NCBI GenBank assembly: GCA_016342755.1
Contig: JAEINS010000001.1
Location: forward strand, 310,001-374,000
Direction of reading: 5' to 3'
DNA length: 64,000 nucleotides
From: Melioribacteraceae bacterium
GTDB taxonomy: Bacteria > Bacteroidota > Ignavibacteria > Ignavibacteriales > Melioribacteraceae
Shown: piece by piece, positions 1-9,964 of the stretch
Layout of the letters: each line of letters starts with the position of its first letter
Numbering within the stretch: position 1 is the stretch's first letter
Made by a program: the position numbers and the translations under genes
Notes under the pieces: generated by a model
The model's database searches: none
Seen by the model: only the letters and a program-made list of their open reading frames with translations
What the model was told of the DNA's origin: nothing

Positions 1-123
1 ATGAAAAATAATGGTAACCATTCTGTAAATTTTGATGCTGAAAATTTATCGAGCGGAACTTATTTTTATTCTTTACAAGTTAACGGAAAAACTATAACTA
101 AAAAGTTGATGCTTGTTAAATAG
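1..123 (+). CDS. C-terminal end of a T9SS-sorted secreted protein (partial)
   Basis: The window opens inside a gene. The visible 40 codons end in SSGTYFYSLQVNGKTITKKLMLVK, the usual last strands of a type A sorting domain recognised by the type IX secretion system. Compare the tails of the genes ending at 6293, 27251, 33592 and 34903. The catalytic or binding part lies upstream of the window, so nothing can be said about its function except that the protein is exported across the outer membrane. The first in-frame ATG is at base 1 but is probably internal. Confidence 0.8.
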   Translation: MKNNGNHSVNFDAENLSSGTYFYSLQVNGKTITKKLMLVK

Positions 124-160
124 TATCAAGAAAAGAATATAAAAAAACTACGAGGGGAAT

Positions 161-925
161 ATGTCTATTGTAAAAGAACTTGCAAAAATGATAGATCATT
201 CATTATTGCATCCAACAATGACCGATGAAATTTTAAGACAAGAATGTGAAGTAGCAAAAAAGTATGATGTTGCCTCAGTTTGTATAAAACCTTATGCAGT
301 TAAAGATGCTGTGAAATGGTTAGAGGGAAGTGATGTAATGGTAGGATCTGTAATTGGATTCCCGCATGGTAATAGTACAATTAAGATTAAAGTGAAGGAA
401 ACTCTTCAGGCAATTGAAGATGGTGCCGTTGAAATTGATATGGTTGTGAACATTGGTAAAGTTTTAAATGAAGACTGGGCTTATGTAAATGAAGAAATTA
501 AATCTATAAATGATGCGGCAGTAAATGGCGGGGCAATCTTAAAAGTAATATTTGAAAATGATTATTTAACTGACGATAAATACAAGATTAAACTTTGTGA
601 AATTTGTTCTGAATTAAAAGTAGCTTTTGTAAAAACCTCATCGGGCTATGGATTTATTAAAGGCAGCGATGGTAAGTATTCTTATGAAGGCGCTACAGAA
701 CACGATCTTAAACTGATGAGAAAACACTCAGCTCCGGAAGTGGAAGTTAAAGCTGCCGGCGGTGTTAGAACATTGGACGATCTGTTAAAGGTGCGTGAAT
801 GGGGCGTTACACGAGTTGGTGCCACCGCAACTATTGCAATGATAGAAGATGCAAAAAAACGTTTTGAAGGAAAAAGCAGTGATGTTAATACTTCATCCGC
901 TGCTTCAGAAATATCCGGTTATTAA
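161..925 (+). CDS. deoC: Deoxyribose-phosphate aldolase (DeoC)
   Basis: Class I aldolase of 254 residues that cleaves 2-deoxyribose-5-phosphate to glyceraldehyde-3-phosphate and acetaldehyde in the cytoplasm. The DeoC signatures are present: FPHGNS near residue 67, EIDMVVN with D93, the Schiff-base lysine K158 in FVKTSSGYG, and the second active-site lysine K197 in VKAAGGVRT. The ATG is preceded by a good GAGGGG ribosome-binding site. Length fits bacterial DeoC (220-260). The last 20 residues are a Ser/Asn-rich extension. It lies in a carbohydrate region rather than with nucleoside phosphorylases, so a role with another sugar phosphate is possible, but nothing in the sequence shows it. Confidence 0.92.
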   Translation: MSIVKELAKMIDHSLLHPTMTDEILRQECEVAKKYDVASVCIKPYAVKDAVKWLEGSDVMVGSVIGFPHGNSTIKIKVKETLQAIEDGAVEIDMVVNIGKVLNEDWAYVNEEIKSINDAAVNGGAILKVIFENDYLTDDKYKIKLCEICSELKVAFVKTSSGYGFIKGSDGKYSYEGATEHDLKLMRKHSAPEVEVKAAGGVRTLDDLLKVREWGVTRVGATATIAMIEDAKKRFEGKSSDVNTSSAASEISGY

Positions 926-929
926 ATTA

Positions 930-955
930 ATTGGTGAAGAATTTTTTTCACCAAT
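930..955 (+). terminator. Terminator-like hairpin after deoC
   Basis: A perfect 9-bp inverted repeat (ATTGGTGAA at 930-938, TTCACCAAT at 947-955) with an 8-base T-rich loop lies 5 bases after the deoC stop. No long T tract follows, so it may be a weak terminator or a 3'-end stabilising hairpin. Confidence 0.45.
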
Positions 956-1003
956 TTCCCCTCCCAATTCACGCAATAATTTTGCAAATATTATTTAGAG
1001 CTT

Positions 1004-3301
1004 ATGAAAATGAAGTGCTATAAAAATTTTATTTTTTCAATAATATTAATTAGTTGTAATGTTCTTGCACAGTCAGATCCCACTGATTATGTAAACGTTT
1101 TTACCGGGACATCAAATTCAAGATGGATGTTGTTTCCCGGTCCAACTATGCCTTTCGGAATGGTTAAACTTAGTCCTGATAACCAAACCAACGTCTGGAA
1201 CGGAGGATACGAATATACAATAGGCTCAATCGCCGGGTTTAGTCATATTCATAGCTGGGCAATGGGCGGATTAAGTTTAATGCCGACAACAGGTGAAGTT
1301 AAAACATTTCCCGGTTCGGCTGACGGGCCTTTTAAGCACATGTGGACGGCCGGATACAGATCACGTTTTAATAAAACCACGGAAGTTGGAGAACCCGGTT
1401 ATTATAAAGTCAGGTTATATGATTATAACATAACAACTGAACTGACTTCAACTACACGCTGTGGTTACTTACGTTTCACATACCCAAAATCAGATAAATC
1501 AAATATACTTATCAATTTTGCCACTGAGTATGAAGAAAATAACGCCCAGATAAAATGCGCCTACTACAAAAAAGTAAGCAGCAATGAAATTGAGGGTTAC
1601 ATAAAACAATACAGCTCATTTGCCGATGAATACACTGTTCACTTTATCATGAAATTTAGTAAACCATTTAAAGAGATTAAAAGTTGGGAACAGGAACCAT
1701 TTAGCGGAAATGATTTATTTGGAACTGACTGGCAGATTAAAAATAATTTTTACTCAGATAATGAAAAAGAATTGAGCGGTAAATGTGGGGTTGCCCTGAT
1801 TTTTGATACAGGGGAAAATGAAGTAATAGAAGTGAAATCAGCTATTTCACTTGTAAGTATTGATCAGGCCAGATTAAATTACAAAACAGAGATTGAACCA
1901 TTTGGCTGGGATTTTAAAAGTGTTGTTGATAATAATAAAGCAGCATGGAATGAATTGCTTGGGAAAATAAAAGTTGAAGACAGTAATAAAGAATTAGAAA
2001 AACAATTTTATACAAATCTTTACCGGGCATTTTCTGCACGAACAATTTGGAGCGATGTAAATGGTAAATACACCGATATGTGCGAAAATATTCAGCAGGC
2101 AAAATCACCGGCCGATAATGTTTATGGATGTGATGCTTTATGGGGTTCCCATTGGAATCTAACTCCGCTTTGGACTTTAGTAACACCAAAGATTGCAAAC
2201 TCCTGGGTAAATTCACTTCTTGAAATATATGACAAAGGCGGCTGGCTTCCTCAAGGCCCTACTGGCATTGAGTATGCCGAAGTTATGGTTGCGGCTCATC
2301 AGATTAAAATGATTATCTCCGCGTACCAAAAGGGTATTAGGGATTTTGATATTGAAAAGGCATACGAAGCTATTTATAAAAATCAAACAGTTCCCGGGCA
2401 TAAATTTGAATGCGGCGGCTGGGTTGGCAATAAAAATTTAGATTCATTTATAAAATACGGATACGTAGCCAATGAAGACGGTCCGGTTTCTAACACGCTT
2501 GAAATTGCCTTTGATGACTGGGCTGTGGCACAGTTTGCAAAAGCATTAGTTAAGGAAGATGACTATAAATATTTTATGGAAAGATCACGTGACTATAAAA
2601 ATATATTTGATCCTTCAGTTAAGTTTATGAGACAAAAACATGCTGATGGAAGCTGGGTTAAGGATTGGGACTCTTTAAGTAATCATGGTACCTGGTTTGG
2701 AGCCGGCTATGTAGAAGGAACTGCCTGGCACTATTCATATTTTGTTCCGCACGATTACGCGGGATTAATTGATTTAGTAGGGGAAGATTTATTTATCAAT
2801 CGTTTAGCCGGTGGTTTTGAAAAGGGTTATATAGACGTAGGAAATCAGCCGAACATGCAGGCTCCGTTTATTTTTAATTACACTAAAAAACCATGGCTCA
2901 CTCAAAAATATGTTCACAAACTATTAAGTGAATCATTCGATACATCTCCTTTACAAGGCTGGCCTGGCGAAGAAGATCAGGGACAGCTGGGAGCCTGGTA
3001 TGTACTTGCTTCAATTGGATTATTTCAGATGGATGGCGGTTGTTCTGTCAATCCGTATTATGATCTTTCAAGTCCGTTGTTCGATAAGGTTACAATTAAA
3101 CTTGATGAAAAATATTACTCTGGTAATGAACTTGTAATAACAACTGAAAAGAAATCAAGGAACGATATTTATATCCAGTCTGTATCCTTTAACGGGAAGG
3201 AATTAAATTCTTTGAAAATTCCTCACGCTGAAATAATAAAGGGCGGAGAGCTGAAATATATTTTGGGGAATAAACCAAATAAAAATTTATTGAATAAATA
3301 A
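1004..3301 (+). CDS. GH92 family alpha-mannosidase, exported
   Basis: Protein of 765 residues with a signal peptide (residues about 1-22, ending LAQ). It reads as glycoside hydrolase family 92 throughout: VNVFTGT near the N-terminus, PGPTMPFGMVKLSPD, GYEY, FSHIHSWAMGG, and the C-terminal GEEDQGQLGAWYVLASIGL. D658 in this last motif aligns with the catalytic-base region of the family (GNDDxGQMSAW). GH92 enzymes are calcium-dependent exo-alpha-mannosidases acting on mannan or N-glycan branches; the linkage cannot be told from sequence. It has no T9SS tail, so it is probably periplasmic. It is followed after 13 bases by the GH9 gene, suggesting one transcript. Confidence 0.9.
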   Translation: MKMKCYKNFIFSIILISCNVLAQSDPTDYVNVFTGTSNSRWMLFPGPTMPFGMVKLSPDNQTNVWNGGYEYTIGSIAGFSHIHSWAMGGLSLMPTTGEVKTFPGSADGPFKHMWTAGYRSRFNKTTEVGEPGYYKVRLYDYNITTELTSTTRCGYLRFTYPKSDKSNILINFATEYEENNAQIKCAYYKKVSSNEIEGYIKQYSSFADEYTVHFIMKFSKPFKEIKSWEQEPFSGNDLFGTDWQIKNNFYSDNEKELSGKCGVALIFDTGENEVIEVKSAISLVSIDQARLNYKTEIEPFGWDFKSVVDNNKAAWNELLGKIKVEDSNKELEKQFYTNLYRAFSARTIWSDVNGKYTDMCENIQQAKSPADNVYGCDALWGSHWNLTPLWTLVTPKIANSWVNSLLEIYDKGGWLPQGPTGIEYAEVMVAAHQIKMIISAYQKGIRDFDIEKAYEAIYKNQTVPGHKFECGGWVGNKNLDSFIKYGYVANEDGPVSNTLEIAFDDWAVAQFAKALVKEDDYKYFMERSRDYKNIFDPSVKFMRQKHADGSWVKDWDSLSNHGTWFGAGYVEGTAWHYSYFVPHDYAGLIDLVGEDLFINRLAGGFEKGYIDVGNQPNMQAPFIFNYTKKPWLTQKYVHKLLSESFDTSPLQGWPGEEDQGQLGAWYVLASIGLFQMDGGCSVNPYYDLSSPLFDKVTIKLDEKYYSGNELVITTEKKSRNDIYIQSVSFNGKELNSLKIPHAEIIKGGELKYILGNKPNKNLLNK

Positions 3302-3314
3302 AAGGGAACTGGTC

Positions 3315-6293
3315 ATGTTAAAAAAACTGTTAATATGTTTATTGTTTTTACTTCTGGTTAGTAATACAATCTTTGCTGCCGATTTAATAAGTGTTAAACC
3401 TCTTACTAAAAATATTTTGGTTGTAGAGTTTAGAGACGGTCATATCGATTATTTTGGAATGGGTCAGGACAGATATAACGGTAATAAAGTATATTACAGC
3501 AAATTAGATCAGCAGACTAATTATGAAAGTAATTATTTATTATCAAGCAATGACGATACAAATTATAACACCCCTGTTAATCCTGTTGCAATGGGGAAAA
3601 AGTTTAAAGGAGTTATGTTTAATAATATTTATGATCCTGCAAACCCTCAAAATCTAAAAGAATATTTTTATTATCTCGAATTCGAAAATCCCTTAGAATC
3701 GGGGAAAACTTATACGCTGGAGCTAGCGGACTTTGCATCAAATACAAATCGATTTACATTTACATTCAATGAAAAAACAAATTTAAATCAGGCAATTCAT
3801 GTTAACCAGATAGGTTTTAAACCGGAAGCTCCTAAATATGCTTATATATCACAGTTTATGGGCAGTTTCAACAACACAATTAATTTAAATGGCGCATTAG
3901 ATCTTAGTGATTATTCAGATGCTAAATTTCATATAGTTTCTATGGATGACGAATCAATTAAATATACCGGAACAATATCTTTGCAGCAGTCTAAAGATGC
4001 ACGAGATTTTAATAAAACTGAAACTGATTTTACTAATTTGAATATGACCAGAGCAGATGTCTGGCAATGTGATTTCTCAAGTTTTAAAACTGCAGGCGAG
4101 TATAAAGTTGTTGTTGAAGGAATGGGTTGCTCATATCCGTTTGAAATAAAGGAAGATATATATAGAGAGCCTTATTATTATACTTCGAGAGCTTTGTTTT
4201 TACAAAGACAGGGTATTGTTAAAGAAATTGAACCTGGTTTTGAATATCCGCGTGATCAAAGAAGTGATGATGGCAGTACCATGAAATATTACGCGGATCT
4301 GCTTGGCGAAGAAATATTTGACGGAGTTGAGGCAATGGGTGAGATTGATAGTGTCTGGGGATGGTATCATGATGCTGGTGACTGGGACGGTTACTCCCAT
4401 CATTATAGGGTTCCAATGGGCTTATTAGCATTGTACGATCTTAAGCCTGAAAATTTTGGAGACGGTGATCAGAATCTTAAATATAAACTATCAGATTCTG
4501 AACCATGGATTAACGATAGTCAGAACGGGTTACCTGATATTCTTGATGAAGCAAAGTGGCTTATAGATTTTTTCAAAAGAACAAAATACGCATTAATTAA
4601 AAATGGTTACTCTGATGGCGGTACAGCCGGTTATGCCGGTGCAGACGGCGGTGGAGACAGTAATTTGCCTTCATGGAAAGACAAAAGAGAGCTTGCTTTA
4701 AAAGGCGGTGATATGGTTGAAGTTACTTATAGGTATGCCGCGCTTTCTGCATGGTACGCTGTTTGTCTAAATAAATCGAATAATGGTGAAGAGCATCCTG
4801 AAAGTGCGGAATTGATTAAAGAGGCTAAAGATGCTTATGAATGGGCTTTAGCTAAAGGTGAAGATTCGAAAGATGAAGTGAAGCAGGCTAAGATGGAAGC
4901 ATCGGCGGCTTTATATAGAGCAACAGCGGAAGTAACATACCAGGATGATTTTAAGTCGGCTAAGAGTAATACAAATTGGGGTGCCGAATTATGGTTTAAT
5001 ATTAGTCCATGGCATCACGCCGCAATTATTTATAGTCTGTGTCCTGATGATCATCCGAATCTTGATAAGTCATTAAAAGAAAGTGTTAAAAGCTCTATAA
5101 TTAATTCTGCAAGAAATGAAACCGTCTATCCTGCTAATAGTCGCGGTTTTAGATATGGAGCATCTGATAATATAATATTTTTATTAGGAACATTTAGTGC
5201 TCCTAAAATTGTTTTAGCTGCGGCCGCATATGAGTTCACCGGAGAAAAAGAATTTCTGGATGTATGCTCTACAACGGCGGATTATTGCCTTGGCGGTAAT
5301 CAGATGAATTTAGTGAGGGTTTCGCGTTTGGGTGATAAATATGAGAATGACGTATTTCATTTGGATTCATTTTTTATGCTTGACTACAATAGTAAAGTTT
5401 ATAAAAATCCCGTTATGCCTGGCTTTTTAACCTATGATATGCATAAAAACGGGGACTGGATGTCTGGCAGTCTGGGCAATATTGGAAATGGTTATAGCTG
5501 GATAGGTGATGAAGATTACTCAAGATCAACTGCATATCCAAATATTAATTCTTTCCCGGACGGGGAAGCAAGATTTAGTAATAGAAATTCTATTGCGGGC
5601 AGCGAGTTTACAGTTCATCAAACTCAGATATTAGGCGCATTTGCCTATGGTTATTTATGCGATGAATTTACCTCTCCGTTTATACCTAATTTGCCGCCGG
5701 AGGTATCAATAAATCTTGAAAATAATTTAAGTGTTCCAAAAGATACGGTGTTAAATTTAACTGTTGAAGCATCGGACGATACACGCAGAGTTGAGTATTA
5801 TTATGACTGGCATTTTATTGGAGAAAGCTGTGACAAAGAAAACGGTTTTGCCTTTGAATGGAAGTTGGCTGAGTACAAACTAAATAAAGGTAATAATTTA
5901 ATTACTGCCAGAGCTATTGATGATAAAGGAATGGAATCGAAACCAACAGCTGAGGGAGATGCGGTTATAAAGGTTCTAAATATAACATCGATAGATAAAG
6001 ATGAAAGCAGTATGGGGAAATATCAGTTAAGAGATAACTATCCTAACCCGTTTAATCCTGAGACAATTATAGAATATGAATTAGCTGAGAATAGTTTAGT
6101 TAAGCTGGATATATTTGATGTTTTAGGCAGAAAGATTCGTGTACTTGAAGACAGTATTAAAAAAAAAGGTTCACATACAGTAAGATGGAATTCTAAAGAT
6201 GAAAGTGGAAATGAGGTTTCATCTGGTATTTATATTTATAAAATTACGGCAGGAAATTTTACAGATAATAAAAAAATGAATTTAATTAGATAA
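3315..6293 (+). CDS. GH9 family glycoside hydrolase with T9SS sorting domain
   Basis: A 992-residue secreted beta-glucanase-type protein. It has a signal peptide (1-21), an N-terminal beta-rich region, the GH9-associated Ig-like domain starting at HVNQIGFKPEAPKYAYIS (about 155-275), and an (alpha/alpha)6 catalytic region (about 285-785). D353 and D356 in HDAGDWDGY match the GH9 nucleophile/base pair, and E764 in AGSEFTVHQ sits where the catalytic acid is expected. A second Ig-like domain (about 790-885) and a T9SS type A tail follow, starting at N908 (NYPNPFNPETI). GH9 enzymes mostly cut beta-1,4-glucans, some acting as exo-glucosidases. The sorting tail predicts a cell-surface or released enzyme. 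The GH94 phosphorylase downstream would handle resulting beta-glucobioses. Confidence 0.9.
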   Translation: MLKKLLICLLFLLLVSNTIFAADLISVKPLTKNILVVEFRDGHIDYFGMGQDRYNGNKVYYSKLDQQTNYESNYLLSSNDDTNYNTPVNPVAMGKKFKGVMFNNIYDPANPQNLKEYFYYLEFENPLESGKTYTLELADFASNTNRFTFTFNEKTNLNQAIHVNQIGFKPEAPKYAYISQFMGSFNNTINLNGALDLSDYSDAKFHIVSMDDESIKYTGTISLQQSKDARDFNKTETDFTNLNMTRADVWQCDFSSFKTAGEYKVVVEGMGCSYPFEIKEDIYREPYYYTSRALFLQRQGIVKEIEPGFEYPRDQRSDDGSTMKYYADLLGEEIFDGVEAMGEIDSVWGWYHDAGDWDGYSHHYRVPMGLLALYDLKPENFGDGDQNLKYKLSDSEPWINDSQNGLPDILDEAKWLIDFFKRTKYALIKNGYSDGGTAGYAGADGGGDSNLPSWKDKRELALKGGDMVEVTYRYAALSAWYAVCLNKSNNGEEHPESAELIKEAKDAYEWALAKGEDSKDEVKQAKMEASAALYRATAEVTYQDDFKSAKSNTNWGAELWFNISPWHHAAIIYSLCPDDHPNLDKSLKESVKSSIINSARNETVYPANSRGFRYGASDNIIFLLGTFSAPKIVLAAAAYEFTGEKEFLDVCSTTADYCLGGNQMNLVRVSRLGDKYENDVFHLDSFFMLDYNSKVYKNPVMPGFLTYDMHKNGDWMSGSLGNIGNGYSWIGDEDYSRSTAYPNINSFPDGEARFSNRNSIAGSEFTVHQTQILGAFAYGYLCDEFTSPFIPNLPPEVSINLENNLSVPKDTVLNLTVEASDDTRRVEYYYDWHFIGESCDKENGFAFEWKLAEYKLNKGNNLITARAIDDKGMESKPTAEGDAVIKVLNITSIDKDESSMGKYQLRDNYPNPFNPETIIEYELAENSLVKLDIFDVLGRKIRVLEDSIKKKGSHTVRWNSKDESGNEVSSGIYIYKITAGNFTDNKKMNLIR

Positions 6294-6307
6294 TTTTTGA
6301 GTTTGCT

Positions 6308-7408
6308 ATGAATGCAACTGAAACGCGCAAGTATATTTACTTAATTCTATTATGTACAATATTTATTTCAGGATGCGCCTCTGAGAAAATAACTTTTATT
6401 GAGCATACTAATAAGCAGATTAAGTATGTGGGCAGGATGAATAATAATAACAGCCTTAATGCAAAAGAAATATATTGGTCCGGGTCTTCAATAAAAATAA
6501 ATTTTGAAGGAACATCAGTATCCGCGATTATGCAGGATGAACGAGCCGATAATTTTTACAATGTTATAATTGATGATAAATTGGTTGATGTAATTTGTCC
6601 TGATTCGATTAAAACTGAATATAAATTATGTGATCTTGAGAACGGTAAACATACATTGGAATTATTTAAACGAACAGAATGGGACAGAGGTAAATCATGG
6701 TTCTATGGGTTTAAGTTAAATGATAAAACAAAACTTACGGCCAAGCCAAAAGTATATAATCGCAAAATTGAATTTTATGGAAACTCAATTACATGCGGTT
6801 ATGGGATCGAAGATTTTTCTGGTCAGGATCGTTCGGATAGTATTTACACAAATAATTATTTAACATACGCCGCTTTAACAGCACGGCATTATAATGCTGA
6901 ATATCATTGTACTTCACGAAGTGGAATTGGAATAATGATAAGCTGGTTCCCTGTAATAATGCCTGAAATATATGACAGGATTAACCCGCTTGATGAAAAT
7001 AGCGTTTGGGATTTTGGGAAATATCAAGCTGATATTGTTTTAATTAATTTATTCCAAAACGATTCATGGCTGGTAAATATGCCGGATCATGAATCTTTTA
7101 AATTAAGATTTGCGAATGGGAAACCTTCTGAAGATTTTATTATAGCTGCTTATAAAAATTTTGTAAATAACATTAGAAGTAAATATCCTTCAGCAAACAT
7201 TGTATGTGCCTTAGGGTCTATGGATATTACACGAGAAGGATCTAAATGGCCGGAATATATTAGAGAAGCAGTCTCGCAAATTAATGATGTTAAAATATAC
7301 ACTCACTTTATGCCTTATAAAAATACACCGGGGCATCCAAAAGTTGATGAACAAAAGGTTATGTCAGAAAGTTTAATCAATTTCATTGATGAAAACATAG
7401 AGTGGTAG
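6308..7408 (+). CDS. CE2-like SGNH acetylesterase, lipoprotein
   Basis: Protein of 366 residues with a lipobox (FISGC, Cys near 24), so probably membrane-anchored in the periplasm. The N-terminal beta-sandwich (about 35-145) followed by an SGNH hydrolase domain matches carbohydrate esterase family 2. The nucleophile is S160 in FYGNSITCGYG, and H343 in TPGHPKVDEQ is the partner histidine. CE2 enzymes remove O-acetyl groups from hemicelluloses such as xylan and glucomannan. It follows the GH9 gene by 14 bases, so deacetylation and glucan cleavage are probably co-expressed. The actual acyl substrate is not shown by the sequence. Confidence 0.82.
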   Translation: MNATETRKYIYLILLCTIFISGCASEKITFIEHTNKQIKYVGRMNNNNSLNAKEIYWSGSSIKINFEGTSVSAIMQDERADNFYNVIIDDKLVDVICPDSIKTEYKLCDLENGKHTLELFKRTEWDRGKSWFYGFKLNDKTKLTAKPKVYNRKIEFYGNSITCGYGIEDFSGQDRSDSIYTNNYLTYAALTARHYNAEYHCTSRSGIGIMISWFPVIMPEIYDRINPLDENSVWDFGKYQADIVLINLFQNDSWLVNMPDHESFKLRFANGKPSEDFIIAAYKNFVNNIRSKYPSANIVCALGSMDITREGSKWPEYIREAVSQINDVKIYTHFMPYKNTPGHPKVDEQKVMSESLINFIDENIEW

Positions 7409-7530
7409 TTTGCGGCAGCATGTTATTGGGTGGAACATTTTAGTAAATGTTTGTTTAATAAAAAACAATTGCCTTTATAAAGTGGATGAAATTATAGAAG
7501 TAAAATTACAAATAAAATTTTGAGGATGTT

Positions 7531-9927
7531 ATGCAGTTTGGGCATTTTGACGATTTAAGAAAAGAATATGTTATAACAAATCCGGCTACTCCAAAGTCAT
7601 GGAGCAATTACCTTGGCTCAACTGAATATGGAGCCATTATAACTAACAATGCGGGCGGGTATAGTTTTTATAAGTCAGGCGGAATGGGCAGATTTATGAG
7701 AATGCGGTTTAACTCAGTTCCAATGGATCAAGCCGGCAGATACATATATTTACGTGATGATGAAGATGGCGATTTTTGGTCAGCTTCCTGGCAGCCTGTT
7801 GGTAAACCGTTAGAAGAGTTTAAATCGGAATGCCGCCATGGTACAGCATATTCTATAATAACATCAGAGTATAAGAAAATAAAAACTGAAACTACGTATT
7901 TTGTCCCGCTTGGTAAAACGTATGAAGTCTGGAAATTAAAAATAAAAAATGATGATACAAAAGTTAGAAAGTTAAAAGCTTTTACCTATGTTGAATATTC
8001 CGGAACCTGGAATGCAATAGATGATCTTCTTAATATTCAATATGTTCAGTATACTGCTCAGATGAATGTGATAGACGGAATTATTGATCATGGTACAAAC
8101 GTTCATATTCCTGCAATGCCCGATAACTTTAAAGAGAAAGATCAGGGCAGGCACACTTTCCAGGCTTTAGTCGGAGCCGAAGTAAAGGGATATGATACTG
8201 ATAGAGAAGTATTCTTAGGAAACTATAGAACTTACGCAAATCCAATTGCTGTTGAAAAAGGGGAATGTAAAAACTCGTTGGGATATGGTGACAATCCATG
8301 CGGTACACTTCAAACAGAACTTGAGTTAAAGCCTGGTGAAGAAAAAACAATTTTAGTTTTAGTTGGTATTGGTGCTGCAGATAAAGAAGGCAAAGCGGCC
8401 GCGGCTGAATATGAAAATGAATTACTTGTTGATGAACAATTAGAAGACGTTAAAAAATATTGGCATGAAAGGCTAAAAGGATTTTCAGCGCTTACACCTG
8501 ATGAAGAATTAAACAGTACAATAAATACCTGGGGCATTTATAATTCGCTGATAACTTTTGCATGGTCAAGAGCGGCCAGCCTAATTTACTCAGGTATAGA
8601 CAGAGACGGACTGGGCTATAGAGATACCGTGCAGGATTTTGTCGGAGTAACGCATGCAATTACCGATGAGGTTCGTGAGCGATTAGAACTAATGATAACG
8701 GGACAAACTTCTACTGGCGGCGCAATGCCGGTTGTTCAGCCTATTTCACATAAACCCGGAGGGGAACTTCTTCCAAAAGAAGAACAATACAGATCAGATG
8801 ATTCTCTATGGCTTTTTAACGCCATCCCGGCTTATGTAAAAGAAAGCGGAGATCTCGATTTTTATAAAAAAAATCTCCCATATTCTGATAAAGGTGAAGG
8901 CTCAATTTTTAATCACATGAAAAGAGCAATAGAATTTAGTCTGGAAAGAAGCGGTGCCCATGGTCTGCCATGTGGTTTGGCTGCTGACTGGAATGATTGT
9001 CTTCGATTTGGTCATAATGGAGAATCAGTTTTTGTTGCAATGCAATTAAGACTGGCTTTAGCTGTATACATAGAAGTTGCTCAGTTGCTGGGCGATAATA
9101 TTGAAGAACAGTGGGGGAGTAAAAATCTTAAAACTCTGGATGAAAATATACAGTCGTATGCGTGGGATGGAGAATGGTTCATGCGGGGATATAGATATGA
9201 CGGGATGAAATTCGGTTCAAAAGATGTTCCCGAAGGACAAATATTTTTGAACCCTCAGGCATGGTCTGTAATTAGCGGTGCTGCTTCTAAAGAGCAGGGT
9301 TGTAAAGCTATGGCTAAAGTAAAAGAAAGATTATCAACCGATTATGGTATAATGGTCTGTGATCCGCCTTATACTAGTTCTGATTATAATATTGTCCGTG
9401 CGCAGCTTATGAATCCGGGGTTAAAAGAAAACGGCGGTATTTTTGTACATACACAAGGCTGGGGAGTAATGGCTGAAACTATTCTAGGCAACGGCAATCA
9501 GGCTTATGAATATTTAAGAGCATATTTACCGGCTGCATATAATCAAAAAGCTGAGATTAGAGAAATAGAGCCATACGTAGTCTGTCAGTCAACTCATGCA
9601 AAATACAGCCCTAAACATGGTGCTTCCAGAGTACCCTGGTTAAGCGGCTCCGCAACCTGGACCTATTATTCAATTACACAATATGTTCTTGGTATTAGAC
9701 CAGAATATAATGGTTTAACAATTGATCCGTGTATTCCATCAGATTGGAAAGGGTTTACCGCAGAACGTAAATTCAGAAATAAAATATTTAGGATAACAGT
9801 TGATAATGCTTCGGGTGTTGAAAAAGGTGTTACTAAAATTATTTTTAACGGCACTGAGTTAGAAAGCAATTTTATTCCGGTTCAGAAAATGAAGGAAGAA
9901 AATGAAGTTGCAGTGATAATGGGCTAA
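7531..9927 (+). CDS. GH94 cellobiose phosphorylase-like enzyme
   Basis: Protein of 798 residues without signal peptide, so cytoplasmic. The N-terminus (FGHFDDLRKEYVITNPATP, then SNYLGSTEYGAIITNNAGGY) reads like cellobiose phosphorylases, which are about 800-820 residues. The catalytic-acid motif DWND is at 486-489 inside GLAADWNDCLRFG. The family reversibly phosphorolyses beta-glucosides, typically cellobiose plus phosphate to glucose-1-phosphate plus glucose, sparing ATP. Laminaribiose or cellobionate specificity cannot be excluded by eye. A GAGG ribosome-binding site precedes the ATG. The 122-base gap upstream may hold its own promoter. It is the logical intracellular partner of the exported GH9 enzyme. 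Confidence 0.9.
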   Translation: MQFGHFDDLRKEYVITNPATPKSWSNYLGSTEYGAIITNNAGGYSFYKSGGMGRFMRMRFNSVPMDQAGRYIYLRDDEDGDFWSASWQPVGKPLEEFKSECRHGTAYSIITSEYKKIKTETTYFVPLGKTYEVWKLKIKNDDTKVRKLKAFTYVEYSGTWNAIDDLLNIQYVQYTAQMNVIDGIIDHGTNVHIPAMPDNFKEKDQGRHTFQALVGAEVKGYDTDREVFLGNYRTYANPIAVEKGECKNSLGYGDNPCGTLQTELELKPGEEKTILVLVGIGAADKEGKAAAAEYENELLVDEQLEDVKKYWHERLKGFSALTPDEELNSTINTWGIYNSLITFAWSRAASLIYSGIDRDGLGYRDTVQDFVGVTHAITDEVRERLELMITGQTSTGGAMPVVQPISHKPGGELLPKEEQYRSDDSLWLFNAIPAYVKESGDLDFYKKNLPYSDKGEGSIFNHMKRAIEFSLERSGAHGLPCGLAADWNDCLRFGHNGESVFVAMQLRLALAVYIEVAQLLGDNIEEQWGSKNLKTLDENIQSYAWDGEWFMRGYRYDGMKFGSKDVPEGQIFLNPQAWSVISGAASKEQGCKAMAKVKERLSTDYGIMVCDPPYTSSDYNIVRAQLMNPGLKENGGIFVHTQGWGVMAETILGNGNQAYEYLRAYLPAAYNQKAEIREIEPYVVCQSTHAKYSPKHGASRVPWLSGSATWTYYSITQYVLGIRPEYNGLTIDPCIPSDWKGFTAERKFRNKIFRITVDNASGVEKGVTKIIFNGTELESNFIPVQKMKEENEVAVIMG

Positions 9928-9964
9928 TTGATAATTTGAACACTTCGATCATAAAATCCCGTAA

